A DNA stretch of 60,028 nucleotides, taken from contig JAFDVL010000019.1 of assembly GCA_018268995.1 (NCBI GenBank), positions 1 through 60,028 on the forward strand, given 5' to 3'. Each line of letters begins with the position of its first letter. Position 1 is the first letter of the stretch. The notes beneath the pieces were generated by a model, which was given only the letters and a program-made list of their open reading frames with translations, did not search any database and had not been told where the DNA came from. A program made the translations under genes and the position numbers. The stretch is from Acidobacteriota bacterium (GTDB lineage Bacteria > Acidobacteriota > Blastocatellia > RBC074). Positions 38,401 through 48,181 of this stretch are shown here, piece by piece.

Positions 38401-40752
38401 ATGATAGACGCCAACAAACTCAATCCCTCACCTTCCGGCGAAGAAAATACGAAACTGACAGAATCTCTCAGCACCACGAATTCAATTGATTTGCGTCGTG
38501 ATGGCTATCCGCAATCCTACGGGGCACAAAGTGAAACCAAAGTGCATTTGCGGGATTATTGGCGCATTGTTCGTCGTCGTTTATGGGTGCCGATTAGTGT
38601 GGTGCTAATTGTTGTAACATTGACAACCATCTACATGCTGCGCAGCCCTTCCATCTTTGAAGGCCAAACCACATTGCAGATTGATCGGGAGGACACGGCT
38701 AGTCTGAACGTCAACAAAGAGTTCAACATAGTCGGGCCAGAAGATTCGCAATACCTGAATACTCAGCTCAAAAACCTGCAAAGTCCCACCATCGCGTATA
38801 AAGTGGCGAAGGTTCTAGACTTGGAACATAATCCAAAATTTTTTACGAATAAAGCTAAAGATACCGTCTCTGAAACGGTTGTTACTTCAGGTGGTGATGA
38901 TCAACAAGCGGATCGGGAGCGATTAGCATCTTATGTCAACGCTTTATTAGGTGGGGTTGATATTAGTCGGTTACGCGAAACTCGATTAGTTCAGATTAAG
39001 TATCGACATACAGATCGGGAATTGGCAAAGAAAATATCGGATGCGTGGGCGGAGGTATACAGAGATGAGAGTCTGGCCACCCGTAAGCAGGGCAATCGAG
39101 ATACCGCTTCGTTTTTGGAGGAGCAAATTTCCCGCGCCAAGTTGGAATTGTTACAGAGCGAAGAAAAGCTCATGAATTATCGCCGCAACAATCAAGTTAT
39201 TGATTTTGGCGAATCCAAGCAGAACACCGTCATTGACCGATTGGCAGAGTTGAATACGCAGCTTTTAACCGCAGAAAATGAGCGTAAGAGTTTGCAGGCG
39301 TTTTATGAACTTAGTCGTACCATCCCTGATTTAGGTACTTTGCCTGAAATTCAAACCGACTCACAAGTCCAAGAACTCAATAAAAAACTCACTGACCTAA
39401 AAGAGAAGAAAGCCAAGCTGGATGTGGAATACACACCGGAATGGCCTGAAGTCAAACAGGTCGCACAGCAAATTGAACAATTGGAAAATGAACGTCGTGC
39501 GGCTTATAAACGTATTCAGACCTCATTGGAAAATCGGTATCACACAGCTGTCGAGCGCGAGAAATTCTTACGCAGTGCGTTTAATGAGCAGCGCGGTGAG
39601 ACTGTGCAGCAACAGGGGCTGGCCGTGAGTGCCCGCATGTTACAGCAGACAGTAGATACCAACCGTGATCTGTATAACAAATTGCTCACTAGCCAGAAAG
39701 ATGTAACGGTTTCTAGCGCAGGCATCAAGAGCAATATTCGCATCACTGATTATTCTTCATTGCCGCGTACTCCTGTTGCGCCGAAGCGTTCACAAAACAT
39801 TTTGCTGAGCTTGTTGTTGTCTCTGGTCGGTGGCGTTGGCTTGGCCTTATTCATTGATTACATCAACAACAAGATTGAATCTGTCGAAGATATTGATCGT
39901 TATTTGGGCGTTCCCGTCTTGGGTGTGATTCCGGTTTTTCCCGTGGAAAGCAAGGAACGTCAGCGTGCGATAGGGGAAAGCACCAACAAGCAATTGAGTG
40001 GGCAATCAGGACGAATGCTAAGCCTGAAGCCGGATGCTGGCACCGCGTTGATTGAAATAGACAATTCGTCATCCATTGCCGAAAGCTATCGTCAGTTACG
40101 CACTGCCGTCTTGCTTTCATCGGCTTCGCATGCGCCGCGCACAATCCTGGTTACCAGCAGCCAACCGGCTGAGGGCAAAACCACCACGAGTACGAATCTG
40201 GCGATTTCACTGTCACAAACAGGTTCTTCGGTTCTGATTGTAGATTGCGACTTGCGGCGTCCACGCTTGCATAAAGTGTTTGGTGTTAAGAATTCGCGTG
40301 GCTTGGCGAATTACTTATCCGGCACAGGCGAATTAGCGACGTTAGTGCAGCCCGCACTACCAAACCTATTCGTTTTGCCGGTGGGCCCATTGCCTCCAAA
40401 TCCGGCGGAGTTATTGGGATCGAATCGCATGAAGCAAACGGTAGATTTGCTACAGAACAGTTTTGATTACGTCATTCTTGATTCGCCGCCAGTGGCTTCA
40501 TTTGCTGACAGCTTGATTCTGTCCTCAATGGTCGAGGGCGTAATCATCGTGGTCAAAGCCGGGATTACCTCCCGCGAAATGGCAAATCGTACCAAGACGC
40601 ATTTACAAACCGTCGGGGCGAAGGTACTGGGAGCGGTCATTAATCACATCAAGCTGCAACCACACGATTATTATTATTACTCCACCTACTACAGTCGCTA
40701 CTATTACCGAGATGAGTCTTCGGAATCGAGCGAGGAAAAACAAAAAGACTAA
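38401..40752 (+). CDS. Wzz/BY-kinase polysaccharide co-polymerase
   Basis: 783 residues. N-terminal Wzz domain (about 45-150) with the first membrane segment LWVPISVVLIVVTLTTIYML; a long coiled coil in the middle; second membrane segment ILLSLLLSLVGGVGLALFIDYI; then a bacterial tyrosine kinase with Walker A SSQPAEGKTTTSTNLAI (about 583-600), Walker A' LIVDCDLRRPRLH (about 611) and Walker B YVILDSPP (about 690). The last 30 residues carry ten tyrosines in HDYYYYSTYYSRYYYRDES, the autophosphorylation cluster that sets polymer length and export. It follows the export gene directly. Confidence 0.95.
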   Translation: MIDANKLNPSPSGEENTKLTESLSTTNSIDLRRDGYPQSYGAQSETKVHLRDYWRIVRRRLWVPISVVLIVVTLTTIYMLRSPSIFEGQTTLQIDREDTASLNVNKEFNIVGPEDSQYLNTQLKNLQSPTIAYKVAKVLDLEHNPKFFTNKAKDTVSETVVTSGGDDQQADRERLASYVNALLGGVDISRLRETRLVQIKYRHTDRELAKKISDAWAEVYRDESLATRKQGNRDTASFLEEQISRAKLELLQSEEKLMNYRRNNQVIDFGESKQNTVIDRLAELNTQLLTAENERKSLQAFYELSRTIPDLGTLPEIQTDSQVQELNKKLTDLKEKKAKLDVEYTPEWPEVKQVAQQIEQLENERRAAYKRIQTSLENRYHTAVEREKFLRSAFNEQRGETVQQQGLAVSARMLQQTVDTNRDLYNKLLTSQKDVTVSSAGIKSNIRITDYSSLPRTPVAPKRSQNILLSLLLSLVGGVGLALFIDYINNKIESVEDIDRYLGVPVLGVIPVFPVESKERQRAIGESTNKQLSGQSGRMLSLKPDAGTALIEIDNSSSIAESYRQLRTAVLLSSASHAPRTILVTSSQPAEGKTTTSTNLAISLSQTGSSVLIVDCDLRRPRLHKVFGVKNSRGLANYLSGTGELATLVQPALPNLFVLPVGPLPPNPAELLGSNRMKQTVDLLQNSFDYVILDSPPVASFADSLILSSMVEGVIIVVKAGITSREMANRTKTHLQTVGAKVLGAVINHIKLQPHDYYYYSTYYSRYYYRDESSESSEEKQKD

Positions 40753-40977
40753 GCATCATTAAGGCATCACTCACGGATCTTTATAGTCGGCTGTGCAACC
40801 CCAAGAACCACAGCAGCCGACCCACAATGCTGCCTCGACATGAGGTTTCCGGTATGGCTGAAATTCGTCGGGAAAGGTGTGTTTAGTGCTTTCCTGCCAC
40901 CGATTTGATAGTTGCTGTGGTTGTTGGGGCCAGCCAAAAAAAATGTGTGAGCCTATAAGAGATGTGGCGAAAACAAA
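40753..40977. other. Structured gap after the BY-kinase gene
   Basis: 225 bases without a gene. A stem GTCGGCTGTG (40786-40795) with a bulged partner (40809-40821) follows the stop; a further region rich in G and C runs up to the aminotransferase. It could be a terminator or a regulatory RNA fold; no known riboswitch core was recognised. Confidence 0.4.
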
Positions 40978-42075
40978 ATGACGATTCCTCTATTAGACGT
41001 AAAAGCGCAACACGCCCCAATTCGAGATGAAATCCAGGCTGCGATGAATCGGGTGCTGGATTCAGGGATATTTATTCTTGGCCCTGAAGTCGAGGCGCTA
41101 GAACAGGACATTGCCGCCTATAGCCAATGCCAATATGGCATTGGCGTTTCTTCTGGCACAGATGCTTTGCTGGTTGCGTTAATGGCAATTGGCATCAGGC
41201 CGGGCGATGAAGTCATTACAACGCCGTTTTCGTTTTTTGCCACGGCAGGTTCGATAGCGCGCTTAGGGGCTAAACCCGTTTTCGTAGACATTGAAGCGGA
41301 CAGCTTCAACCTTGATCCTGTAAAGATTGCCGCCGCTATCACTCCGCGCACAAAAGCGATTATGCCTGTGCATCTGTTCGGGCAAATGGCTGAGATGGAT
41401 GCAATTATGGAAATCGCTGAGCGGCATCAAATGTACGTGATTGAAGATGCTGCCCAGGCCATCGGTGCTGAATACAAAGGCCGCCGTGCTGGTTCTATTG
41501 GACATTTCGGTTGTTTCAGCTTTTATCCCTCCAAGAATTTAGGCTGTCCCGGCGATGGCGGAATGGTCACGACGAATGACGCAGTGTTAGCCGCGCGTGT
41601 CAGATCACTGCGCAATCACGGCGCTACCGTCAAATATCATCACGAAATGATTGGTGGCAACTTTCGACTGGATGCGATGCAGGCGGCGATCCTGCGCGTC
41701 AAGTTGAAGTCTCTGGATCATTGGACAACGGCCCGCCAGCGGAATGCCAGCATTTATCGTCAATATTCGACAGACGCAACGCTTACCCTGCCGGTCGAAT
41801 TGCCGAACCGCCGCCACGTCTATAACCAGTTCGTGATTCGCACCAAAGATCGCGAAGCGGTTATTAATAGACTAAAAGCGAATCAGATCGGCTACGAGAT
41901 TTATTATCCTGTTGCGTTGCATCGCCAGGAATGTTTTTCGGATTTGGGCTGTAAGACAGGCGATTTTCCCTTTGCCGAAGCCGCCGCTGAAGAGGTCTTG
42001 GCGGTGCCGATTTATCCTGAATTGACCGAAGATCAAATTCAGGCAGTAGTTTCTGCCACGAGTTTCACAGATTGA
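40978..42075 (+). CDS. DegT/DnrJ/EryC1-family sugar aminotransferase
   Basis: 365 residues. PLP-dependent; the Schiff-base lysine is in FYPSKNLGCPGDGG, with SSGTDALLVALMA for phosphate binding, and VIEDAAQAIGAEYKG and GGNFRLDAMQAAILRVKL around. It aminates a keto sugar nucleotide. It is a close paralogue of the WlbC-like enzyme at 46069, so the two may act on different keto sugars or be partly redundant. It is separated by 225 bases from the BY-kinase and 350 from asnB. Confidence 0.92.
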   Translation: MTIPLLDVKAQHAPIRDEIQAAMNRVLDSGIFILGPEVEALEQDIAAYSQCQYGIGVSSGTDALLVALMAIGIRPGDEVITTPFSFFATAGSIARLGAKPVFVDIEADSFNLDPVKIAAAITPRTKAIMPVHLFGQMAEMDAIMEIAERHQMYVIEDAAQAIGAEYKGRRAGSIGHFGCFSFYPSKNLGCPGDGGMVTTNDAVLAARVRSLRNHGATVKYHHEMIGGNFRLDAMQAAILRVKLKSLDHWTTARQRNASIYRQYSTDATLTLPVELPNRRHVYNQFVIRTKDREAVINRLKANQIGYEIYYPVALHRQECFSDLGCKTGDFPFAEAAAEEVLAVPIYPELTEDQIQAVVSATSFTD

Positions 42076-42425
42076 CACGAGATACAAAAAACACTGAGGC
42101 CAAGCAAAAACGCTAAGTATGATAGGTAACACATATTGCTTGTGACAATTGCTGTAAGAAAGTTTCTTAGCAGGTTGGCGATGATGCTGCAACACATTAT
42201 CGTTAATGTCCAACTGCACCGCGGTAATTTCATTTGCCCCTCTCGATAAGCTTTTAAGGTCGAAATTTTGTAGCTGTACCCCTCTGATTCGCGCCTAAAA
42301 GCCTATCATTTTCCCGAAAAAGCCACATTAACTCACCCGAACCCAGGATTATTAACCGATGACTTTGAGAAGATATCCAAACAAGGTGATTGCTTCCAGA
42401 GACTCATCAAACGGTAACTCGAATT
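42076..42425. other. Gene-free gap before asnB
   Basis: 350 bases. No open frame, RNA or strong palindrome was found. It probably carries the asnB promoter, but I see no convincing -35/-10 pair. Confidence 0.5.
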
Positions 42426-44327
42426 ATGTGTGGAATCATAGGCATCGTCTCCAACCGCTCCCATGCCGAGATTTACGAAGCGATCACACGTGGTACTAGA
42501 TCCTTAGCTCATCGCGGCCCCGACGACGAAGGAATCGAATTTCTAACCAAGGAAAGTGACCCGATGACCGTAGCGTTTGGTCATCGTCGCCTGTCTATTC
42601 TGGATTTGTCGCCCGCCGGTCATCAGCCGATGCGGGATGCGGCAACTGGAAATTGGATTACCTTTAATGGCGAAGTCTTTAACTTTCGTGATCTTCGCCC
42701 AAGTCTTGAACAGCAACAAATCAAGTTTCATTCTGAATCCGATACAGAAGTCCTGCTGAAAGGACTCGGACTGCGAGGATTGGATGCGGTCAAAGACTGG
42801 CGTGGGATGTTTGCCTTGGGGCAATGGGAACCCGCGAATCGCCGTTTGACCCTGATCCGCGACCGACTGGGAATCAAGCCACTGTATTATTACTACGATG
42901 GTCAGACATTTCTGTTTGCCTCAGAGGTTCGTGCGCTTTTAAAAACCGGTCTGGTGCCGCGCAAATTGTCGCGCGCTGCGGTCGAAAGCTATCTGACCTA
43001 TGGGTCAGTCCAGCAACCCTTAACGATCATTGAAAACGTCTACAGTGTTTTGCCTGGGCATTGGTTACGCTTCGAGCGCGGCGAAATCAAAAGCCAGCCC
43101 TATTGGGAGTTACAGGCAAAAAACAACACTCCCTCTAAAAGTGAACCGGAACTTGTCGAAGAGATTAGCGACCTCCTGCTTGGGGCTGTCCGCTTGCGAA
43201 TGATTGCGGATGTGCCGGTCGGCGCGTTTCTGAGCGGTGGCATAGATTCCAGTGCGATTGTTTCGCTGATGCGCCGCGTAACGACAGGAACGATTCGCAC
43301 CTTTTCTGTTTACTTTAACGAAAAGGAATTTAGCGAACACGCCTTTGCTGAGGAAGCGGCCAGATATTTCGAGACCGATCACCATCCGGTGCTGGTCACT
43401 GAAAACGATATTCTGGCCAAGTTGCCCCGTGCCTTGGCGGCAATGGATCAGCCTTCTCAAGATGGCATTAACTCCTACATTGTTTCAGAGGCAACCGCCC
43501 AGTCGGGATTGAAGGTCGCCTTGTCAGGTTTGGGCGGCGACGAAGTTTTTGCCGGATACCCATATTTTCGCACGATTGCGCGTGACGAGCGCTTACGCAA
43601 GAAAGTCTCAAAAGTGCCACTGGCGTTTCGTCGTGCGGCTTCAAGCGCAATCAGCGCCGTCGCCAATAGCAACCGCGCTACTAAATTGGCAGGAATCTTG
43701 CGTAGTAATGAATTGGACACGCATTCACTCTTCCTGCATCGCCAGCTTTTCACCGAAGCCCAGCGCAAACAGTTACTGACAGATAATGGCTATGCCAAAG
43801 AACAATGGACGCGCGATTGGCAAATGCACGGCGAATGGGAAACCCAGCGTTTCCTGGCCTGTAGCGATGATGATCCCATCAATCAAGCCTCATGTTTTGA
43901 TCTGAGCGGATATTTAAGTGATACCCTGTTGCGCGACACCGACGCCATGAGTATGGCGCATAGCCTGGAAGTCCGCGTTCCCCTGATAGATCATCACGTC
44001 GTAGAACGTTTAGCCACGATTCCCGGCAACGTAAAGCTCCGGCCCGATGCACCAAAGTGGTTACTGGTAAAAGCGGTGGGTGATTTGCCCGCTACGCTTG
44101 TGGATCGGCCCAAACGCGGCTTTGAGTTTCCCTTCAAGAAGTGGTTATTAGGCGCGTTGCGAGAGGAGGCTAGGGAGGCATTGTCTAGTTCGAATCTGCA
44201 AAGTCTCTTGCAACTCGGCGTCCAGCAGGCTCTATGGGAACGTTTTGAAGATGGGCGTATTAGTTGGACCCGCGTTTGGAGTTTGTGGGTATTGAGTAAA
44301 TATATAGGCGAGATTGAAGCTCTGTAG
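42426..44327 (+). CDS. asnB: Asparagine synthase (glutamine-hydrolysing)
   Basis: 633 residues from ATG 42426, chosen because Cys2 must be exposed after Met removal (MCGIIGIVSN). N-terminal glutaminase domain (about 1-210) with AHRGPDDEG and FNGEVFNF; C-terminal synthetase with the PP-loop VPVGAFLSGGIDSSAIVSL and SGLGGDEVFAGYPYF. In polysaccharide loci such enzymes often amidate a uronic acid or peptide group instead of aspartate; that is possible here, since the locus makes a uronic acid. The match is to the general AsnB family, so the substrate is open. Confidence 0.9.
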   Translation: MCGIIGIVSNRSHAEIYEAITRGTRSLAHRGPDDEGIEFLTKESDPMTVAFGHRRLSILDLSPAGHQPMRDAATGNWITFNGEVFNFRDLRPSLEQQQIKFHSESDTEVLLKGLGLRGLDAVKDWRGMFALGQWEPANRRLTLIRDRLGIKPLYYYYDGQTFLFASEVRALLKTGLVPRKLSRAAVESYLTYGSVQQPLTIIENVYSVLPGHWLRFERGEIKSQPYWELQAKNNTPSKSEPELVEEISDLLLGAVRLRMIADVPVGAFLSGGIDSSAIVSLMRRVTTGTIRTFSVYFNEKEFSEHAFAEEAARYFETDHHPVLVTENDILAKLPRALAAMDQPSQDGINSYIVSEATAQSGLKVALSGLGGDEVFAGYPYFRTIARDERLRKKVSKVPLAFRRAASSAISAVANSNRATKLAGILRSNELDTHSLFLHRQLFTEAQRKQLLTDNGYAKEQWTRDWQMHGEWETQRFLACSDDDPINQASCFDLSGYLSDTLLRDTDAMSMAHSLEVRVPLIDHHVVERLATIPGNVKLRPDAPKWLLVKAVGDLPATLVDRPKRGFEFPFKKWLLGALREEAREALSSSNLQSLLQLGVQQALWERFEDGRISWTRVWSLWVLSKYIGEIEAL

Positions 44328-44462
44328 TTGCGGGCTGGTTATAGTTATATAAATGTTGTCGGCATAAATACTATGAAGCGGAGATATGGATTTTAGGAGT
44401 CTTTGTACTTACCTGATAAATTTCCATCACGAAAAGGGCAATCAACCATTGGAGTCACAAAT

Positions 44463-45479
44463 ATGAAGCAGCTGCGAGTCGCCGTAATTGGCGCTGGCTA
44501 TTGGGGAGTCAATTTAATTCGTAACTTTCATTCTTTAGATTCACTGGCTTTAGTCTGTGATGCTGATAAAGAAAGATTAGATAAGATTTCTACCGATTAT
44601 CCTTCCGTTGAGTGTCTACGAAGGCCAGAAGCATTTTTATCGCGAACCGATATTGATGCAGTCGTTATTGCAACGCCAGCAGAAACGCACTATCAGCTAG
44701 CACAGGCAGCTTTATACGCTGGTAAAGATGTATTTGTCGAAAAGCCTCTCTGTTTGCGTGTAAGAGACGCAGAAAAACTGGTTGCTCTTGCTAGAGAGCG
44801 AAAGCGTGTCTTAATGGTTGGACATTTGTTGGAATACCATCCGGCTATTCTCAAATTGAACGAATTAGTTGCCGCAGGCGAGCTAGGGCGTCTTCAATAT
44901 GTGTACTCGAATCGGCTGAATTTAGGTAAAATCCGACGAGAGGAAAACATTCTCTGGAGTTTTGCTCCGCACGATATTACGGTCATTCTGCGCTTGTTGG
45001 GCGATCTGCCTTTTGAAGTGACTGCATCAGGTGGCGCTTATCTACAGCCTAATTTGGCCGATGTCACGGTCACAAATTTACTGTTTGATAATGGTGTGCG
45101 TGCACATATCTTTGTAAGTTGGTTGCATCCGTACAAAGAACAACGGCTAGTTGTGATTGGCTCTGACAAGATGGCCGTTTTTGATGATGTGGCTAAGGAG
45201 AACAAGTTGATGCTCTACGATCAAAAAGTAGAATGGATCAATGGTGAACCCGTCCCAAAACGTGGCGAAGGCATAGCGATTTCGTTTGAGTCGGCAGAGC
45301 CTTTGAGAGCTGAGTGCAAGCATTTTCTGGATTGTGTTGTGAGTCGCCAAACGCCACGCACAGATGGTAGGAATGGGTTACAGGTGCTTCAGGTACTGGA
45401 AGCTGCTCAACGGTCGCTCATGACGCACGGGCAACCAGTTCCAGTAACTGCACAAATTGCAGAGGTCAAAGCACTGTGA
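44463..45479 (+). CDS. wlbA: WlbA-like UDP-GlcNAc(A) 3-dehydrogenase
   Basis: 338 residues from ATG 44463 (GGAGT upstream). Gfo/Idh/MocA fold: NAD site VAVIGAGYWGVNLIRN and catalytic EKPLCLR followed by LMVGHLLEYHPA. In the Wbp/Wlb pathway it oxidises C3 of UDP-GlcNAc uronic acid with NAD(+). Assignment to WlbA/WbpB rests on the next two genes, which supply the following steps, and on shared length and motifs. Its stop overlaps the next start (GTGA). Confidence 0.85.
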   Translation: MKQLRVAVIGAGYWGVNLIRNFHSLDSLALVCDADKERLDKISTDYPSVECLRRPEAFLSRTDIDAVVIATPAETHYQLAQAALYAGKDVFVEKPLCLRVRDAEKLVALARERKRVLMVGHLLEYHPAILKLNELVAAGELGRLQYVYSNRLNLGKIRREENILWSFAPHDITVILRLLGDLPFEVTASGGAYLQPNLADVTVTNLLFDNGVRAHIFVSWLHPYKEQRLVVIGSDKMAVFDDVAKENKLMLYDQKVEWINGEPVPKRGEGIAISFESAEPLRAECKHFLDCVVSRQTPRTDGRNGLQVLQVLEAAQRSLMTHGQPVPVTAQIAEVKAL

Positions 45480-46069
45480 AAAAAACGAATTACTTTGTCC
45501 ACTCTTCCTCTTACGTTGACGAACTCTGCGAAATTGGAGCCGGAACCAAAATCTGGCACTTTTGTCATGTGATGTCGCACGCCAACATTGGCGAACGCTG
45601 CAACCTGGGGCAGAATGTCCTGATTGCCTCGCACGTCAAGATTGGTAACAACGTCAAAATCCAAAACAATGTCTCGGTCTATGAAGGGGTGATTATGGAG
45701 GATGATGTTTTTTGCGGCCCTTCAATGGTCTTCACAAACGTCAATACCCCTCGCAGCCATATCAACCGTAAAAACGAATACCAGCCGACGCTGGTCAAAA
45801 AAGGCGCTTCTATCGGCGCGAACGCGACGGTCGTTTGTGGCTCAACAATTGGACAATATGCGTTCATCGGAGCCGGTGCGGTGGTGACAAAAGATATACC
45901 GGATTACGCATTGGTTTACGGCAATCCTGCCCGTGTGCAAGGTTGGGTTTGTCACTGTGGTATCCGGTTGGTATTTGATGCTGCACAATCACAAACACTC
46001 GTGACCTGCGAAGCCTGTGGTAGTCGTTACGAATGGAAAGAGAATCGAATTCAGCCCTTTAAGGAGTAA
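45476..46069 (+). CDS. wlbB: WlbB-like sugar N-acetyltransferase (left-handed beta helix)
   Basis: 197 residues from GTG 45476. A hexapeptide-repeat enzyme: IGAGTKIWHFCHVM, IGERCNLGQNVLIASHVKIGNNVKI, VFTNVNTPRSHINRKNEY and the coil QYAFIGAGAVVTKDIPDYALVYGNPARVQGWV. It acetylates the 3-amino group made by the aminotransferase to give the 2,3-diacetamido uronate. Four cysteines near the end (HCGIR, CEACG) suggest a small metal site, as in other members. The stop codon overlaps the next start (TAATG). Confidence 0.88.
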   Translation: MKKTNYFVHSSSYVDELCEIGAGTKIWHFCHVMSHANIGERCNLGQNVLIASHVKIGNNVKIQNNVSVYEGVIMEDDVFCGPSMVFTNVNTPRSHINRKNEYQPTLVKKGASIGANATVVCGSTIGQYAFIGAGAVVTKDIPDYALVYGNPARVQGWVCHCGIRLVFDAAQSQTLVTCEACGSRYEWKENRIQPFKE

Positions 46070-47205
46070 TGCTTGTGAAGAAAATACCGTTAATAGATTT
46101 AGCCGGACAATATCGCTCAATCAAAGAAGAAATTGATACCGCTGTCCAAAATGTTTTTGACTCCGGGCATTTTGTTCTGGGGCCAAATGTGGCTGCGCTA
46201 GAAAAAGAAATTGCTGCTTATACTGGTACTGAATATGCTGTCGGTGTGGCGTCGGGAACAGATGCTCTGATTCTTGGCCTGAAAGCATTAGGTATTGGCG
46301 CAGGCGATGAAGTTATTGTGCCCGCCTATACGTTTTTTGCTTCCGTCGGATCCGTAATGCAAGTCGGTGCGACGCCGGTCTTTGCTGAGGTACGGCCTGA
46401 TACTTATTGCTTCGATGTTAAGAGCGTAGCAGCGAAAATTACGCCGCGCACGAAGGCCATTATGCCGGTGCATCTTTATGGGCACCCTACCGATATGGAC
46501 GCATTGCTGGACTTAGCTAAGCAGCATAACTTATACGTGATTGAGGATAACGCACAAGGGATCGGTGCAGAATACAAAGGTCGCAAGACTGGCAGCTTGG
46601 GTGACATTGGTTGTCTGAGCTTTTTCCCCAGTAAGAATCTTGGCGGCTTTGGGGATGGCGGCATGATCACGACGAATAACTCGGAATTGGCAGATAAAGT
46701 CCGGATGCTGCGCACGCATGGATGGCGTAAGAAATATGATCCCGAATTCCTAGGGTATAATAGCCGTCTGGATGAGTTGCAAGCTGCCATTTTGCGTGTG
46801 AAATTGCGTCATATTGATCGCTGGAACGAGCGTCGGCGGGAATTGGCTGCGGAGTATGGACGGCAGTTAGCGGGATTGAATGTGGGATTGCCGTATGCTG
46901 ACTCTGACGTCAATCACGTCTATCACTTGTATATTATACGAGTCAGCAATCGCAGCGAGGTCGAACAGCAATTCAAGCAAGAGGGGATAGATACGGCGGT
47001 GTATTACCCCATTCCGCCGCACCTCACCAAGCCGTGTCAGGCAATGGGATATGCTGAAGGAAGCTTCCCCATTTCTGAACAGGCGAGCAAAGAAACGCTG
47101 GCCATCCCCATCTTCCCAGAAATGACCGACGAACAAGTCCAGCGCGTCGTTAGTGTACTGAAGAAATGCGCCACACCTGCGAGCGTATTTGCGGCTAAAG
47201 AGTAG
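46069..47205 (+). CDS. wlbC: WlbC/WbpE-like UDP-sugar 3-aminotransferase
   Basis: 378 residues from ATG 46069; a GTG at 46075 with better spacing to AAGGAG is an alternative start. DegT family: VASGTDALILGLKAL, IMPVHLYGHPTDMDALLDLAKQHNLYVIEDNAQGIGAEYKG, and the PLP lysine in FFPSKNLGGFGDGG. It transfers an amino group from glutamate to the 3-keto sugar made by WlbA. The three genes are overlapped and surely translated together. Confidence 0.9.
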   Translation: MLVKKIPLIDLAGQYRSIKEEIDTAVQNVFDSGHFVLGPNVAALEKEIAAYTGTEYAVGVASGTDALILGLKALGIGAGDEVIVPAYTFFASVGSVMQVGATPVFAEVRPDTYCFDVKSVAAKITPRTKAIMPVHLYGHPTDMDALLDLAKQHNLYVIEDNAQGIGAEYKGRKTGSLGDIGCLSFFPSKNLGGFGDGGMITTNNSELADKVRMLRTHGWRKKYDPEFLGYNSRLDELQAAILRVKLRHIDRWNERRRELAAEYGRQLAGLNVGLPYADSDVNHVYHLYIIRVSNRSEVEQQFKQEGIDTAVYYPIPPHLTKPCQAMGYAEGSFPISEQASKETLAIPIFPEMTDEQVQRVVSVLKKCATPASVFAAKE

Positions 47206-47251
47206 TTTCGAGAGGCGCTTGAGCACTTGAAACTTTGTCTCTTGATGAAGG

Positions 47252-47285
47252 CTCAAAGAATACCTCCTAGGAGGTATTCTTTGAG
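47252..47285. terminator. 34-base perfect palindrome after wlbC
   Basis: Bases 47252-47285 read the same on both strands without any loop (centre CCTAGG; half-site CTCAAAGAATACCTCCT). It lies between the wlbC stop and the next gene. As RNA it forms a stem with a very tight tip; the strand of either arm holds AGGAGG, so it could hide or offer a ribosome site. Terminator, operator or mobile-element scar are all possible. Confidence 0.6.
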
Positions 47286-47293
47286 GTATTCCG

Positions 47294-48181
47294 ATGATCA
47301 CATTGTTGCGAAATACCCGCTCCCATCTGCGTACGATCCGCAAGGAAGTTATTGCTGACCCGCTCAATCAAGGCCAGCGGCTTCATTTTCTAAAAGATTA
47401 TGTCCTCTGGCATTTAAGTTACAAGTATGCAAACCGACGGTGGCTCATTCAGTTTGAAAACGGTCTACATTCTTACGTCTATCCTTATCCAGATCATGAT
47501 GCTGGAGAGGTTAATATTTGGACAAGGAACGTTGACTTTTATGATACTGATTTTATCCGTCGGCATCTCAATCCAGGGGATTTCATCGTTGACGCAGGCT
47601 GTAATGTTGGGAATCGTACTTGGGCACTGGCCGACATTATTGGTGGGGCATTGTTAATTGACGCAGGAAAGGCTGCGATCAATCGTGTGCGCGAAAATAT
47701 TCAACTAAATCAGCTTCCCGCCGAAAAATATCACGTTGTTGAAAAGGCGGTCGGAGCCGCTCCTGGTACTATCCATTTTTCAGATTTAGGCGGAGCGAAT
47801 ACTTGTAACAAAGTCATTGGTGAAGATGAACTTCACTCATCAGTTCCGCTGATTGCTGTGGAAATGACCACAATAGATCGGGAAATCGAAAAGATTGGAA
47901 TTTTGCCGACATTTATTAAGACAGATGTTGAAGGACAGGATTTGGCTGCCCTGCAAGGTGCAGTAATTACTCTCCGTAGTGGAACAGTCCGGTTGGTGAA
48001 ATTTGAACATAACCAAAGTGAATCCCTTGATCTGATCTTGGAGTTCTTTGGTGGACTGGGTTGGCAGGTCTTTGCCTTGGACCGCCAAGGCAAAGCGACG
48101 ATGGAACATTCATACATGCAGAAGAATATGAACTTGTTTGCGGCTCCAGATGAATATTATCGGCAAAGGGTTACCCGCTAA
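47294..48181 (+). CDS. FkbM-family methyltransferase 1
   Basis: 295 residues. The SAM site is VDAGCNVGNRTWALADI, with FIKTDVEGQDLAALQGA (the FkbM signature: DVEG followed by an ALxG helix) and VRLVKFEHNQ near the end. Members of the family O-methylate sugars in surface glycans. GAGG lies seven bases before the start. Its stop overlaps the flippase start by one base. Confidence 0.88.
   Translation: MITLLRNTRSHLRTIRKEVIADPLNQGQRLHFLKDYVLWHLSYKYANRRWLIQFENGLHSYVYPYPDHDAGEVNIWTRNVDFYDTDFIRRHLNPGDFIVDAGCNVGNRTWALADIIGGALLIDAGKAAINRVRENIQLNQLPAEKYHVVEKAVGAAPGTIHFSDLGGANTCNKVIGEDELHSSVPLIAVEMTTIDREIEKIGILPTFIKTDVEGQDLAALQGAVITLRSGTVRLVKFEHNQSESLDLILEFFGGLGWQVFALDRQGKATMEHSYMQKNMNLFAAPDEYYRQRVTR

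Noticed and set aside
40753..40977. c-di-GMP (GEMM) riboswitch before the aminotransferase
   Set aside because: A GC-rich stem exists but the conserved GEMM core and tetraloop receptor could not be found.
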